Shown piece after piece: positions 44,501 through 53,582 of a stretch of 64,000 nt of DNA. Below the pieces are notes generated by a model. That model ran no database searches and had not been told where the DNA came from. It was given only the letters and a program-made list of their open reading frames with translations. The stretch covers positions 7,252,001-7,316,000 of the forward strand of contig NZ_CP030771.1 of NCBI RefSeq assembly GCF_006088715.1. The letters are read 5' to 3'. Source of the stretch: Streptomyces sp. YIM 121038. Lineage in GTDB: Bacteria > Actinomycetota > Actinomycetes > Streptomycetales > Streptomycetaceae. Position 1 is the first letter of the stretch. Every line of letters starts with the position of its first letter. The translations under genes and the position numbers were made by a program.

Positions 44501-44609
44501 CACGGATCTGCTCGAGCGGCCCCTGCGGTCCGCCTCCACCACCGGCGCGGGGCTCTCCCTCTCCTTGCGGCCCTTTCAGATTCTGACGCTCAGGCTCCGA
44601 CCGGCGTAG
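41508..44609 (+). CDS. GH38 alpha-mannosidase
   Basis: 1033 residues of glycoside hydrolase family 38. The zinc-binding and catalytic residues are seen in [20 protein letters not shown], the nucleophile Asp in [18 protein letters not shown], and the second zinc His in [17 protein letters not shown]. The C-terminal beta-sandwich domains follow. There is no signal peptide, so it probably trims imported mannosides or turns over mannose-containing glycans in the cytoplasm. GTG 41508 is fixed by GGAGG 7 nt upstream. No sugar transporter is adjacent. Confidence 0.95.
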   Translation: [1033 protein letters not shown]

Positions 44610-44610
44610 C

Positions 44611-44795
44611 CCTCGCGGGGCTCCCCGCTGTGCCCATTAGCGCGCTCCGCGCGCGGGCGCCCCTTCCCGATCCCTGGGGGCTCCGCCCCCAGACCCCCGC
44701 TCCTCAAACGCCGGAGGGGCTGGAATACAGCGCCGCTTTCGGGGGTCCAAGGGGGCGGAGCCCCCTTGTTCGGGAAGGGGCGGGCCTGGGGCGCA
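44611..44795. repeat. Dispersed GC-rich intergenic repeat, copy 4
   Basis: Lies between the convergent GH38 gene and its neighbour. It starts with CCTCGCGGGGCTCCCCGCTG (as after poxB at 36243), then the GGGGGCTCCGCCCCC hairpin and the core CTCAAACGCCGGAGGGGCTG (44703-44722). The right inverted core arm is missing. Confidence 0.8.
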
Positions 44796-44806
44796 CCCGC
44801 GAGGGA

Positions 44807-45583
44807 CTACGCCGCCGGGGCCGGTGGGGTGAGTTGGGGGGCCAGCCAGGAGGGGACGCCGCCCAGGAGGCGGAAGAGGCGGGTGGCTTCGGCGCGGAGG
44901 CGGGAGGCCTCGGGCTCGGGCTCGGCGTCGGCGAGGGCGGCGAGGGCCGGGGCCGTGCCGACGAGGAAGCCCAACTCCTCCCGGAGGCGCAGGGATTCGG
45001 TGAAGCCGTGCCGGGCCTCCGCCAACTCGCCCTCGCGCAGGGCGAGTCCGGCGAGGTGCCGCCAGGTGAAGGAGAGCAGGAGGGAGTCCTCGTGCGCGGT
45101 GGCCCCGGCGTGGGCGCGCCGGTACGCGGCCCGCGCGGCCTGCGGCGAGTCGGCGAGGTGCTCGGCGACCAGGCCGCGGCGGAAGTCCAGGAGGGCCCGC
45201 CCCGCGGCCCCGGGCGCGAGCAGCGCGGCGGCGCGGCCGAGCGCGGTACGGGCCTCGTCGGCGCGGTCGCGCACGCCCAACACGGTCGCGGCGTAGGCGA
45301 GTTGGCCGCGCTCGCAGGCGGCGGCGCCGCGCGCGTCGTCATCGTCGGCGACGGCCTCCGCCGTCCGCAGGCCGTCCTCGGCCTCGGCCCAGCCCTCCCC
45401 GGTGAACAGGCAGCGCTCGACGAGCAGCGAGGTTCTCTGGAGCGCGGCGGCCGCGCCCTGCCGGGGCGCGAGCAGTGCTGCGGCGTCGGTCCAGCAGCCG
45501 CGCGAGCGCAGCCGCCATACCGCGGTCTGGAGTGGATCGTGCCCTGAGCCATTTCCCGTACCAGACATGGCGGTATGCGCCAC
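44807..45583 (-). CDS. Hypothetical Ala-rich helical (TPR-like) protein
   Basis: 258 residues, Ala/Leu/Arg-rich, forming repeated helical pairs of about 35-40 residues (e.g. ARTALGRAAALLAPGAAGRA and EARHGFTESLRLREELGFLV), as in TPR or MalT-type superhelices. The last ~50 residues resemble regulator-associated repeats. There is no catalytic motif or signal peptide. GTG 45583 has GGGAGGG 6 nt upstream, better than ATG 45568. I do not recognise the family with certainty. Confidence 0.7.
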   Translation of the reverse strand: MAHTAMSGTGNGSGHDPLQTAVWRLRSRGCWTDAAALLAPRQGAAAALQRTSLLVERCLFTGEGWAEAEDGLRTAEAVADDDDARGAAACERGQLAYAATVLGVRDRADEARTALGRAAALLAPGAAGRALLDFRRGLVAEHLADSPQAARAAYRRAHAGATAHEDSLLLSFTWRHLAGLALREGELAEARHGFTESLRLREELGFLVGTAPALAALADAEPEPEASRLRAEATRLFRLLGGVPSWLAPQLTPPAPAA

Positions 45584-45746
45584 GTTGCCCTCCCCTAGCG
45601 CACCATTGAGCTGTTGAGTCGTGGGCGAATCTCAGCACGGATCGGCGCGTGGGGCCAAGGGGGTGGGTGAAGGATTTCACAAAGTTGAGGGAGGCGGATG
45701 GTGTGGTTTTGGGCTGAACCGACCGGCGCACGCCCGCGCCCGTGGC

Positions 45747-47504
45747 TCAGCTCATCCGCAATGCCAAGAAGAAATCCAGCTTGTCCTCCAGGCGCGCGAG
45801 GTCACGGCCCGTCAACTGCTCGATTCGGCCCACGCGGTAGCGCAGTGTGTTGACGTGCAGGTGCAGCCGGGTCGCGCAGCGCGTCCAGGAGCCGTCGCAG
45901 TCGAGGAACGCCTCCAGGGTGGGGATGAGCTCCGCGCGGTGGCGGCGGTCGTACTCCCGCAGCGGATCGAGGAGGCGGGCCGTGAACGCGCGGCGCACGT
46001 CGTCGGGCACGAACGGCAGCAGCAGCACGTGGGAGGCCAGCTCCTGGTGGCCCGCGGCGCAGACCCGGCCGGGGCGGGCGGCCGCGACCCGGCGGGCGTG
46101 CCGGGCCTCCTCCAGGGCGCCGCGCAGGCCCTCCGCGGAGTGCACGGCCGCGCTGACGCCGAGGGTGAGGCGGCCGTCGTCGGCGAGGCCCGCCGTCAGG
46201 GGCTCGCGCACGGCGGCGAGGAGCGCGTCGGCGAGCAGGCCCGCGTCGCCGCCCTCGGCCTCCGGGGACATCGCGGGCAGCGGCACGAGCGCGATGGCCT
46301 CGTCACCGGTGTGCGCGACGGCGATCCGGTCGGAGGGGTCGGGGCCCGCGGTCGCCGGGTCGACGAGGATCTCCTCCAGGAGCGCCTGGGCGACCGGGCC
46401 GCTCTCGATGCCCGCGCGGCGCCCGCCGTCGATCGAGGACCCCGAGGGCTCGCCCGCCCGGCGCCCGCCGGCGTCGGCCGCGGGCCCGCCCTGGACCTCG
46501 TCCCACTCCACGCGGGCCACCACGACCTGCCAGTGCGGGGCCGCGCCGAGTCCGGGAAGGAGCACCGGCGCCGCGACCCGCAGACGGGCGGCGATCTCGG
46601 CGGGCGCGGCACCCGTCTGGACCAGTTCGAGGACCTCCTGCGCCAGGCGGCGGCGCACGGTGCGGGCCGCGTCCCTGCGGTCCCGCTCGACGGCGATCAG
46701 CTGGGTGACGCCCTGGAGCAGGTCGAGCCGCTCCTCGGGCCAGTCGCCCGCGTCGGCCTCGACGGCGAGCAGCCAGTCGGACAGGACGGTCTCGCGGACG
46801 TCCCGGGAGGCGCCCGCGCTGCCCCGGCCGCTGGAGCGGATGGGGAACAGCGAGTACGTGACCCCGTCCACGCCCACCCGGTGCGGTCCGCGCCGCCCGG
46901 TGCGGGCGGCGGCCAGGTGCTCTCCGGCGAGCCGCGCGCGGATCCGGGCCGAGAGGCCGGGCGCGCCCGCGGCCGCCCCGGCGATGGCGCGTCCGGCGGG
47001 GGACAGGACCCAGGCGCGCAGGTCCAGGTCGGAGCCGAGCAGGTCGAGCACCACGTCCGGGCCGCCGCCCGCGGGGCCCGACGTCATCAGGCGCCGGTGC
47101 CGGTCCACGACGGCCGCGAGGTCCCCGGCGCGCTCGCCCGAGACCTGGCGCACGACGTGCTCGGTGATCGTTGCGAACGCCACCGACTCGTTGACGGCGA
47201 AGAGCGGGAGCCGGTGGCGGGCGCAGGCCTCGACGAGGTCGTCGGGGATGTCGCCCAGCTCGGCCTCGCCCGCCGCGAGCGCCGCCACCCCGGCGGTCGC
47301 GAGGATCCGTACGAACGGCTCCGTGTCGGCGGCGTCCCGGCGCCAGGCGAGGCCGGTGAGCACCAGCTCGCCGCCGCCCAGGTAGCGGCTGGGGTCGCGC
47401 AGGTCCGTGGTCATCACGCCCCGGACGGTGCGGTCGAGCTCGTCCTCGCCGCCGAGCAGCCTGAGGCCAAGGGCGTCGGTGTCAAGGAGTGCGCGCAGCC
47501 GCAT
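45747..47504 (-). CDS. PucR family regulator of purine catabolism
   Basis: 585 residues. The PucR N-terminal domain begins MRLRALLDTDALGLRLLGGE and includes VRGVMTTDLRDPSRYLGGGE. A GGDEF-like middle region follows, and the C-terminal PucR HTH_30 reads HVNTLRYRVGRIEQLTGRDL. It is divergent from the xanthine dehydrogenase operon, which it presumably controls as PucR controls purine degradation in Bacillus. The frame stays open upstream to 47891, but the sequence there is AT-rich and promoter-like; ATG 47504 gives the conserved family start. Confidence 0.9.
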   Translation of the reverse strand: MRLRALLDTDALGLRLLGGEDELDRTVRGVMTTDLRDPSRYLGGGELVLTGLAWRRDAADTEPFVRILATAGVAALAAGEAELGDIPDDLVEACARHRLPLFAVNESVAFATITEHVVRQVSGERAGDLAAVVDRHRRLMTSGPAGGGPDVVLDLLGSDLDLRAWVLSPAGRAIAGAAAGAPGLSARIRARLAGEHLAAARTGRRGPHRVGVDGVTYSLFPIRSSGRGSAGASRDVRETVLSDWLLAVEADAGDWPEERLDLLQGVTQLIAVERDRRDAARTVRRRLAQEVLELVQTGAAPAEIAARLRVAAPVLLPGLGAAPHWQVVVARVEWDEVQGGPAADAGGRRAGEPSGSSIDGGRRAGIESGPVAQALLEEILVDPATAGPDPSDRIAVAHTGDEAIALVPLPAMSPEAEGGDAGLLADALLAAVREPLTAGLADDGRLTLGVSAAVHSAEGLRGALEEARHARRVAAARPGRVCAAGHQELASHVLLLPFVPDDVRRAFTARLLDPLREYDRRHRAELIPTLEAFLDCDGSWTRCATRLHLHVNTLRYRVGRIEQLTGRDLARLEDKLDFFLALRMS

Positions 47505-47986
47505 CGTGTCGTCGCCGCCGATCTGTCTCGATTTCGTGTGTGCCCGGCCGCGCCGGGGGTTCCGGGGACCGCGGGCCCCTGTGTCCTGGCGGTTTCCCGG
47601 GGGAAGCCGCGAGGTGACCGGGGCCTGTTCTTCATACGAATCTACAAGACTCACGGCTTGGCCAGCCAACTCCTTCATGGTTTCAGTGACTGACCCCATG
47701 GGAGGAGCGGGCGGTGTACTTGCCCCACTCCGCGTTAACAGCACATGAACGAGCAGTCGAGAGGCCGGCGGCCCACGTGGCCGGATCGATCGCCTCCACT
47801 CGGATGTCGCGCCACCGCCACCACCCGGAAGGCGGACGGCCGCGTCCCCCGGAAGACCGCGCCCGGCGTTCACGATCAGCAACAGCGCCACCGGTCACGA
47901 AGCATCGCGTACCAGCACGGCGTACCGGTACCGCGTACGCACACCGAGCACGATGACGACGCACGATTACGAAGAGAGAGCCACTC
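47505..47986. promoter_or_regulatory. Divergent control region pucR-xdh
   Basis: A 482-bp gap without a credible gene. The part at 47625-47700 is clearly AT-richer than the surroundings (around TTCTTCATACGAATCTACAA) and is the likely promoter zone for pucR. A purine-responsive operator is expected here, but no symmetric site longer than 5-bp arms stood out. The xanthine dehydrogenase start at 47987 follows a GAGAGAG ribosome-binding site. Confidence 0.5.
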
Positions 47987-48877
47987 ATGGACTTCCTTCG
48001 CCCCGCCAGCTGGGAGGAGGCGCTCGCCGCGAAGGCCGAGCACCCCACGGCTGTGCCGATCGCGGGTGGCACCGATGTCATGGTCGAGATCAACTTCGAC
48101 CACCGGCGTCCGGAGTACCTCCTGGACCTCAACCGCATCGGTGAGCTGCGGGAGTGGGAGGTCGGCGCGGACTCCGTCCGGCTCGGCGCCTCCGTTCCGT
48201 ACACCGACATCATGGAGCACCTGCGCGCCGAGCTGCCCGGCCTCGCGCTCGCCTCGCACACCGTGGCGTCCCCGCAGATCCGCAACCGCGGCGGGGTCGG
48301 CGGCAACCTGGGCACCGCGTCCCCGGCCGGTGACGCCCACCCGGCGCTCCTCGCCGCGGGCGCCGAGGTCGAGGCGGAGTCCGTGCGCGGCACCCGGCTG
48401 ATCCCGATCGACGACTTCTACACCGGGGTGAAGCGCAACGCGCTCGCCCCGGACGAGCTGATCAGGGCCGTGCACATCAAGAAGGCGGAAGGCCCGCAGC
48501 AGTACTCGAAGGTCGGCACCCGCAACGCGATGGTCATCGCCGTGTGCGCCTTCGGCATCGCGCTGCACCCCGGGACCCGCACCGTGCGCACCGGCATCGG
48601 CTCGGCCGCCCCCACCCCGATCCGGGCGAAGGCCGCCGAGGAGTTCCTGAACGCGGCCCTGGAGGAGGGCGGCTTCTGGGACAGCAAGAAGATCATCACC
48701 CCGTCGGTCGCCAAGCAGTTCGCGGACCTCGTCTCCGGCGCCGCCAACCCGATCGACGACGTCCGCGGCACGGCGAGCTACCGCCGCCACGCCGTCGGCA
48801 TCATGGCCCGCCGCACGCTCGGCTGGACCTGGGAGTCCTACCGCGGCACGGGCCGCGGCACGGAGGGAGTCGCGTAA
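47987..48877 (+). CDS. Xanthine dehydrogenase, FAD-binding subunit
   Basis: 296 residues of the CO dehydrogenase flavoprotein family. The FAD pyrophosphate-binding motifs PIAGGTDVMVEINFD and NRGGVGGNLGTASPAGDAHP are in the expected places (residues ~22-45 and ~100-120). It carries electrons from the Fe-S subunit to NAD. It is the first gene of the xdh operon; its TAA overlaps the ATG of the Fe-S gene. Purine context: PucR divergent, AzgA permease and XdhC downstream. Confidence 0.93.
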   Translation: MDFLRPASWEEALAAKAEHPTAVPIAGGTDVMVEINFDHRRPEYLLDLNRIGELREWEVGADSVRLGASVPYTDIMEHLRAELPGLALASHTVASPQIRNRGGVGGNLGTASPAGDAHPALLAAGAEVEAESVRGTRLIPIDDFYTGVKRNALAPDELIRAVHIKKAEGPQQYSKVGTRNAMVIAVCAFGIALHPGTRTVRTGIGSAAPTPIRAKAAEEFLNAALEEGGFWDSKKIITPSVAKQFADLVSGAANPIDDVRGTASYRRHAVGIMARRTLGWTWESYRGTGRGTEGVA

Positions 48878-49470
48878 TGCGTGTCAACTTCACGGTCAAC
48901 GGCCGTCCGCAGGAAGCCGACGACGTGTGGGAGGGCGAGTCCCTGCTGTACGTGCTGCGCGAGCGGCTCGGTCTGCCCGGTTCGAAGAACGCCTGCGAGC
49001 AGGGCGAGTGCGGCTCCTGCACCGTCCGGCTCGACGGGGTGCCGGTGTGCGCCTGCCTGGTCGCGGCCGGACAGGTGGAGGGCCGCGAGGTCGTCACCGT
49101 CGAGGGCCTCGCGGACTTCGCCAAGCAGCGCGCGGAGCACGGCGGTTGCGCCCCCGGCGCCACCGGCTCCTGCGGGGTCTCCCTGGACCAGGCCAAGCGC
49201 TGGCAGGCCGGGCCCGCCGACTCCCGCGCCGGCGAGGGCGCCGAACTCTCGCCCGTCCAGCAGGCGTTCATCGACGCGGGCGCCGTCCAGTGCGGCTTCT
49301 GCACCCCGGGCCTGCTCGTCGCCGCCGACGAGATGCTGGAGCGCAACCCGGACCCGACGGACGCCGACATCCGCGAGGCCCTCTCCGGCAACCTGTGCCG
49401 CTGCACGGGCTACGAGAAGATCCTGGACGCGGTCCGCCTCGCCGCCGCGCGCCAGACCCAGGAGGTCTGA
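48877..49470 (+). CDS. Xanthine dehydrogenase, 2Fe-2S subunit
   Basis: 197 residues. The plant-type cluster is in NACEQGECGSCTVRLDGVPV with a further Cys in VCACLVAAG. The second cluster ligands are CGFCTPG and NLCRCTGYEKIL. Compared with standard 155-165-residue subunits there is an insert of about 35 residues between the two halves (HGGCAPGATGSCGVSLDQAK and on), itself with two cysteines. It links the molybdenum and FAD subunits. Confidence 0.93.
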   Translation: MRVNFTVNGRPQEADDVWEGESLLYVLRERLGLPGSKNACEQGECGSCTVRLDGVPVCACLVAAGQVEGREVVTVEGLADFAKQRAEHGGCAPGATGSCGVSLDQAKRWQAGPADSRAGEGAELSPVQQAFIDAGAVQCGFCTPGLLVAADEMLERNPDPTDADIREALSGNLCRCTGYEKILDAVRLAAARQTQEV

Positions 49471-49474
49471 GGAC

Positions 49475-51865
49475 ATGGCCGACACCCGCACCACGGGCAT
49501 CCCCGCCGACGTCACCCAGGGCTCGCAGACCAAGGGCGGCATCGGCGAGTCCACGCTCCGCCCGGACGGCATCCTCAAGGTCACCGGCGAGTTCGCGTAC
49601 TCGTCCGACATGTGGCACGAGGACATGCTGTGGGGCCAGATCCTGCGCTCCCCGGTCGCGCACGCCGAGATCGTGTCCATCGACACCGGCGAGGCCCTGG
49701 CGACCGCGGGCGTCTACGCGGTCCTCACCCACGACGACCTGCCGACCGACGTGAAGAACTACGGCCTGGAGATCCAGGACACCCCGGTCCTCGCGCACGG
49801 CAAGGTCCGCCACCACGGCGAGCCGGTGGCCCTCGTGGCCGCCGACCACCCGGAGACCGCGCGCCGCGCCGCCGCCAAGATCAAGGTCGAGTACCGCGAG
49901 CTGCCCGTCATCACCGACGAGGCGAGCGCGACGGCGCCGGGCGCGGTCCTCGTCCACGAGGGCCGCGACGACCACCACGCGGGCCACGTCCCGCACCCGA
50001 ACGTCGTGCACCGCCAGCCGATCGTCCGCGGCGACGCGGACGAGGCGGCGAAGCGGGCCGACGTGATCGTCACGGGCGACTACACCTTCGGCATGCAGGA
50101 CCAGGCCTTCCTCGGCCCCGAGTCCGGCCTGGCCGTGCCCGGCGAGGACGGCGGCGTCGACCTGTACGTGGCCACCCAGTGGCTGCACTCGGACCTCAAG
50201 CAGATCGCCCCGGTCCTCGGCCTGCCCGAGGAGAAGGTCCGGATGACGCTCGCCGGGGTCGGCGGCGCGTTCGGCGGCCGCGAGGACCTGTCGATGCAGA
50301 TCCACGCCTGCCTCCTGGCACTGCGCACCGGCAAGCCCGTCAAGATCGTCTACAACCGCTTCGAGTCCTTCTTCGGGCACGTTCACCGCCACCCCGCCAA
50401 GCTCCACTACGAGCACGGGGCCACCAAGGACGGCAAGCTCACCCACATGAAGTGCCGGATCGTCCTGGACGGCGGCGCGTACGCCTCCGCGTCCCCGGCC
50501 GTGGTCGGCAACGCCTCCTCGCTGAGCGTCGGCCCGTACGTGATCGACGACGTGGACATCGAGGCCGTCGCGCTCTACACCAACAACCCGCCCTGCGGCG
50601 CCATGCGCGGCTTCGGCGCGGTCCAGGCGTGCTTCGCGTACGAGGCGCAGATGGACAAGCTGGCCGCGAAGCTCGGCCTGGACCCCGTGGAGTTCCGGCA
50701 GCTCAACGCCATGGAGCAGGGCACGATCATGCCGACCGGGCAGCCGGTCGACTCGCCCGCACCGGTCGCCGAACTCCTGCGCCGGGTCAAGGCGATGCCG
50801 CTGCCGCCGGAGCGCCAGTGGGAGACCACCGAGGGCTCGGACGTGCGCCAGCTGCCCGGCGGCCTGTCCAACACCACGCACGGCGAGGGCGTCGTCCGCG
50901 GCGTCGGCTACGCCGTCGGCATCAAGAACGTCGGCTTCTCGGAGGGCTTCGACGACTACTCGACGGCCCGGGTCCGCATGGAGGTCGTCGCGGGCGAGCC
51001 GGTCGTCACCGTGCACACCGCGATGGCCGAGGTCGGCCAGGGCGGCGTCACCGTGCACGCGCAGATCGCCCGCACCGAGCTGGGCGTCACCCAGGTGACG
51101 ATCCACCCGGCCGACACCCAGGTGGGCAGCGCGGGCTCGACGTCCGCGTCCCGGCAGACGTACGTCACCGGCGGCGCGGTCAAGAACTCCTGCGAGGCCG
51201 TGCGCGAGCGGGTCCTTGAGCTGGGCCGCGCCAAGTTCGGCACGTACCACCCGGCGTGGGCCACCGCCGAACTCCTCCTGGAGGGCGGCAAGGTCGTCAC
51301 CGACGGCGGCGAGGTCCTGGCCGACCTCGTGGACGTCCTGGAGGGCGAGGCCGTCGACGTCGAGCTGGAGTGGCGCCACCGGCCCACCGAGCCCTTCGAC
51401 CTGCGCACCGGACAGGGCAACGGCCACGTCCAGTACTCCTTCGCCGCGCACCGCGCCGTCGTCGAGGTCGACACCGAGCTCGGCCTCGTCAAGGTCATCG
51501 AACTGGCCTGCGCGCAGGACGTCGGCAAGGCGCTCAACCCGCTCTCCGTCCTCGGCCAGATCCAGGGCGGCACCATCCAGGGCATGGGCATCGCGGTGAT
51601 GGAGGAGATCGTCGTCGACCCCGAGACCGCGAAGGTCAGGAACCCGTCCTTCACGGACTATCTGCTCCCGACCATCCTCGACACGCCGACCATCCCGGTC
51701 GACGTGCTCGAACTCGCCGACGAGCACGCCCCGTACGGGCTGCGCGGCATCGGCGAGGCCCCGACCCTGTCGTCGACGCCCGCGGTCCTCGCCGCCATCA
51801 GGAACGCGACGGGACTCGAACTGAACAGGACGCCGGTCCGCCCGGAGCACCTCACCGGAACCTGA
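49475..51865 (+). CDS. Xanthine dehydrogenase, molybdenum-binding subunit
   Basis: 796 residues of the aldehyde oxidase/xanthine dehydrogenase large-chain family. The molybdopterin contacts are seen in GVGGAFGGREDLSMQ and NPPCGAMRGFGAVQACFAYE, the segment VEVGQGG-like EVGQGGVTVHAQIA follows, and the catalytic Glu is in RGIGEAPTLSSTPAV. It hydroxylates hypoxanthine to xanthine and xanthine to urate. It starts 4 nt after the Fe-S gene with GGAGG upstream. A 14-bp hairpin follows at once. Confidence 0.95.
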   Translation: MADTRTTGIPADVTQGSQTKGGIGESTLRPDGILKVTGEFAYSSDMWHEDMLWGQILRSPVAHAEIVSIDTGEALATAGVYAVLTHDDLPTDVKNYGLEIQDTPVLAHGKVRHHGEPVALVAADHPETARRAAAKIKVEYRELPVITDEASATAPGAVLVHEGRDDHHAGHVPHPNVVHRQPIVRGDADEAAKRADVIVTGDYTFGMQDQAFLGPESGLAVPGEDGGVDLYVATQWLHSDLKQIAPVLGLPEEKVRMTLAGVGGAFGGREDLSMQIHACLLALRTGKPVKIVYNRFESFFGHVHRHPAKLHYEHGATKDGKLTHMKCRIVLDGGAYASASPAVVGNASSLSVGPYVIDDVDIEAVALYTNNPPCGAMRGFGAVQACFAYEAQMDKLAAKLGLDPVEFRQLNAMEQGTIMPTGQPVDSPAPVAELLRRVKAMPLPPERQWETTEGSDVRQLPGGLSNTTHGEGVVRGVGYAVGIKNVGFSEGFDDYSTARVRMEVVAGEPVVTVHTAMAEVGQGGVTVHAQIARTELGVTQVTIHPADTQVGSAGSTSASRQTYVTGGAVKNSCEAVRERVLELGRAKFGTYHPAWATAELLLEGGKVVTDGGEVLADLVDVLEGEAVDVELEWRHRPTEPFDLRTGQGNGHVQYSFAAHRAVVEVDTELGLVKVIELACAQDVGKALNPLSVLGQIQGGTIQGMGIAVMEEIVVDPETAKVRNPSFTDYLLPTILDTPTIPVDVLELADEHAPYGLRGIGEAPTLSSTPAVLAAIRNATGLELNRTPVRPEHLTGT

Positions 51866-51878
51866 CCGGCCCCCCGCT

Positions 51879-51938
51879 CTCCGGGCGGTGTGCGCCTCCC
51901 AGGAACGTCACACTTCCCTCAGCCCACACCGCCCGGAG
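51879..51938 (+). terminator. Intrinsic terminator between xdh genes and the permease gene
   Basis: CTCCGGGCGGTGTG (51879-51892) pairs perfectly with CACACCGCCCGGAG (51925-51938); the loop is 32 nt. It starts 14 nt after the large-subunit stop. It should end or attenuate the xdh transcript before the permease gene. Confidence 0.8.
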
Positions 51939-52083
51939 CTCCAAGTACCGCGCCGCTCGCGGTCCTCGTGCTCCCTGTGAGCCCCCGTTCGTCTCGGGCC
52001 GTCCCCCGGGTCGTGCAGCCAGTCACCATCCCAAATCCCGCGGCTTCACGCGGGTGCCCCTGTGAACCTTGGGAGTAGGCACC

Positions 52084-53541
52084 ATGACCCAGCAGTCCCT
52101 GGAGCCCAAGACCACCGCGGAGGACGCGGGCCGCGGCTCGCGCGTCCCCGCCGGGCGGTCTTGGCTCGACCGGTACTTCCACATATCCCACCGGGGATCG
52201 ACGGTCGCGCGTGAGGTGCGCGGCGGCATCACGACCTTCATGGCGATGGCGTACATCGTCCTGCTCAACCCGCTGATCCTGTCCGGCAAGGACGCCGCGG
52301 GCGACACGATGGGGCAGAAGGCCCTCATCACCGCGACGGCCTTCGCCGCGGCCGTCACCACCCTGCTCATGGGCTTCGTCGGCAAGGTGCCGCTCGCCCT
52401 GGCGGCCGGGCTCTCGGTGTCCGGGGTGATCGCCTCCCAGGTGGCGCCCGAGATGACCTGGCCGCAGGCCATGGGCATGTGTGTGATGTACGGCGCCGTG
52501 ATCATGCTTCTGGTGGTCACCGGGCTCCGCGAGCTGATCATGAACGCGATCCCGCTCGCCCTCAAACACGGCATCACCATGGGCATCGGCCTGTTCATCG
52601 CCATCATCGGCCTGGTCAAGGGCGGCTTCGTCCACCAGGGCAAGGCGACCCCGCTCACCCTGGGCCCCACCGGTGAGCTGGCCGGGTGGCCCGTCCTGCT
52701 CTTCGCGGGCACACTGCTGCTGATCTTCATGCTCCAGGCCCGCGAGACGCCCGGCGCGATCCTCATCGGCATCGTGACCGGCACGGTCGTCGCCGTCGTC
52801 CTGAACGCGCTGGACGTCATCGACCCGAAGCAGTGGGCCAACGGCGCTCCCGAACTGCACGGCGGCGCCGTCTCCACACCCGACTTCTCGCTCTTCGGAG
52901 ACGTCGAGTTCGGCGGCTGGGGCGAGGTCGGCGCGATGACCGTCGGCATGATCGTCTTCACCCTGGTCCTCGCGGGCTTCTTCGACGCCATGGCCACGAT
53001 CATCGGCGTCGGCACCGAGGCCAACCTCGCCGACGACAAGGGCCGCATGCCCGGCCTGTCCAAGGCCCTGTTCATCGACGGCGCGGGCGGCGCGATCGGC
53101 GGCGTCGCCGGCGGCTCCGGCCAGACCGTCTTCGTGGAGTCCGCGACGGGCGTGGGAGAGGGCGCCCGTACGGGCCTGGCCTCGGTCGTCACCGGACTGT
53201 TCTTCGCCGCGTGCCTGTTCTTCACGCCGGTGACCGCGATCGTCCCGCAGGAGGTCGCGTCCGCCGCGCTCGTCGTCATCGGAGCGATGATGATGATGAA
53301 CGCCCGGCACGTCGACTGGGCCGACCGAGCCACCGCGATCCCGGTCTTCCTGACCGTGGTCCTGATGCCCTTCACCTACACCATCACCACCGGTGTGGCC
53401 GCGGGCGTCATCAGCTGGGTCGCCATCAAGGTCGCCCAGGGCAAGGCGCGGGAGATCGGGGCCTTCATGTGGGGCCTGACCGTGGTCTTCCTCGTGTACT
53501 TCGCCCTCAACCCGATAGAGAGCTGGCTGGGCGTCCACTAG
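52084..53541 (+). CDS. AzgA-type purine (hypoxanthine/guanine/adenine) permease
   Basis: 485 residues with about 12 membrane segments, of the AzgA branch of nucleobase transporters. The start REVRGGITTFMAMAYIVLLN, the stretch GFFDAMATIIGVGTEANLAD and FVESATGVGEGARTGLASVV are the family signatures. It imports purine bases, feeding the xanthine dehydrogenase encoded upstream. ATG 52084 has GGAG upstream. XdhC follows 41 bp later on the same strand. Confidence 0.94.
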   Translation: MTQQSLEPKTTAEDAGRGSRVPAGRSWLDRYFHISHRGSTVAREVRGGITTFMAMAYIVLLNPLILSGKDAAGDTMGQKALITATAFAAAVTTLLMGFVGKVPLALAAGLSVSGVIASQVAPEMTWPQAMGMCVMYGAVIMLLVVTGLRELIMNAIPLALKHGITMGIGLFIAIIGLVKGGFVHQGKATPLTLGPTGELAGWPVLLFAGTLLLIFMLQARETPGAILIGIVTGTVVAVVLNALDVIDPKQWANGAPELHGGAVSTPDFSLFGDVEFGGWGEVGAMTVGMIVFTLVLAGFFDAMATIIGVGTEANLADDKGRMPGLSKALFIDGAGGAIGGVAGGSGQTVFVESATGVGEGARTGLASVVTGLFFAACLFFTPVTAIVPQEVASAALVVIGAMMMMNARHVDWADRATAIPVFLTVVLMPFTYTITTGVAAGVISWVAIKVAQGKAREIGAFMWGLTVVFLVYFALNPIESWLGVH

Positions 53542-53582
53542 GCGCACCGGCTCGACGTATGCGAACCCCCAAGGAGACCGAC

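Noticed and set aside
47505..47891. An N-terminal extension of the PucR regulator
   Set aside because: The region is AT-richer and promoter-like, and the conserved family start is at ATG 47504.
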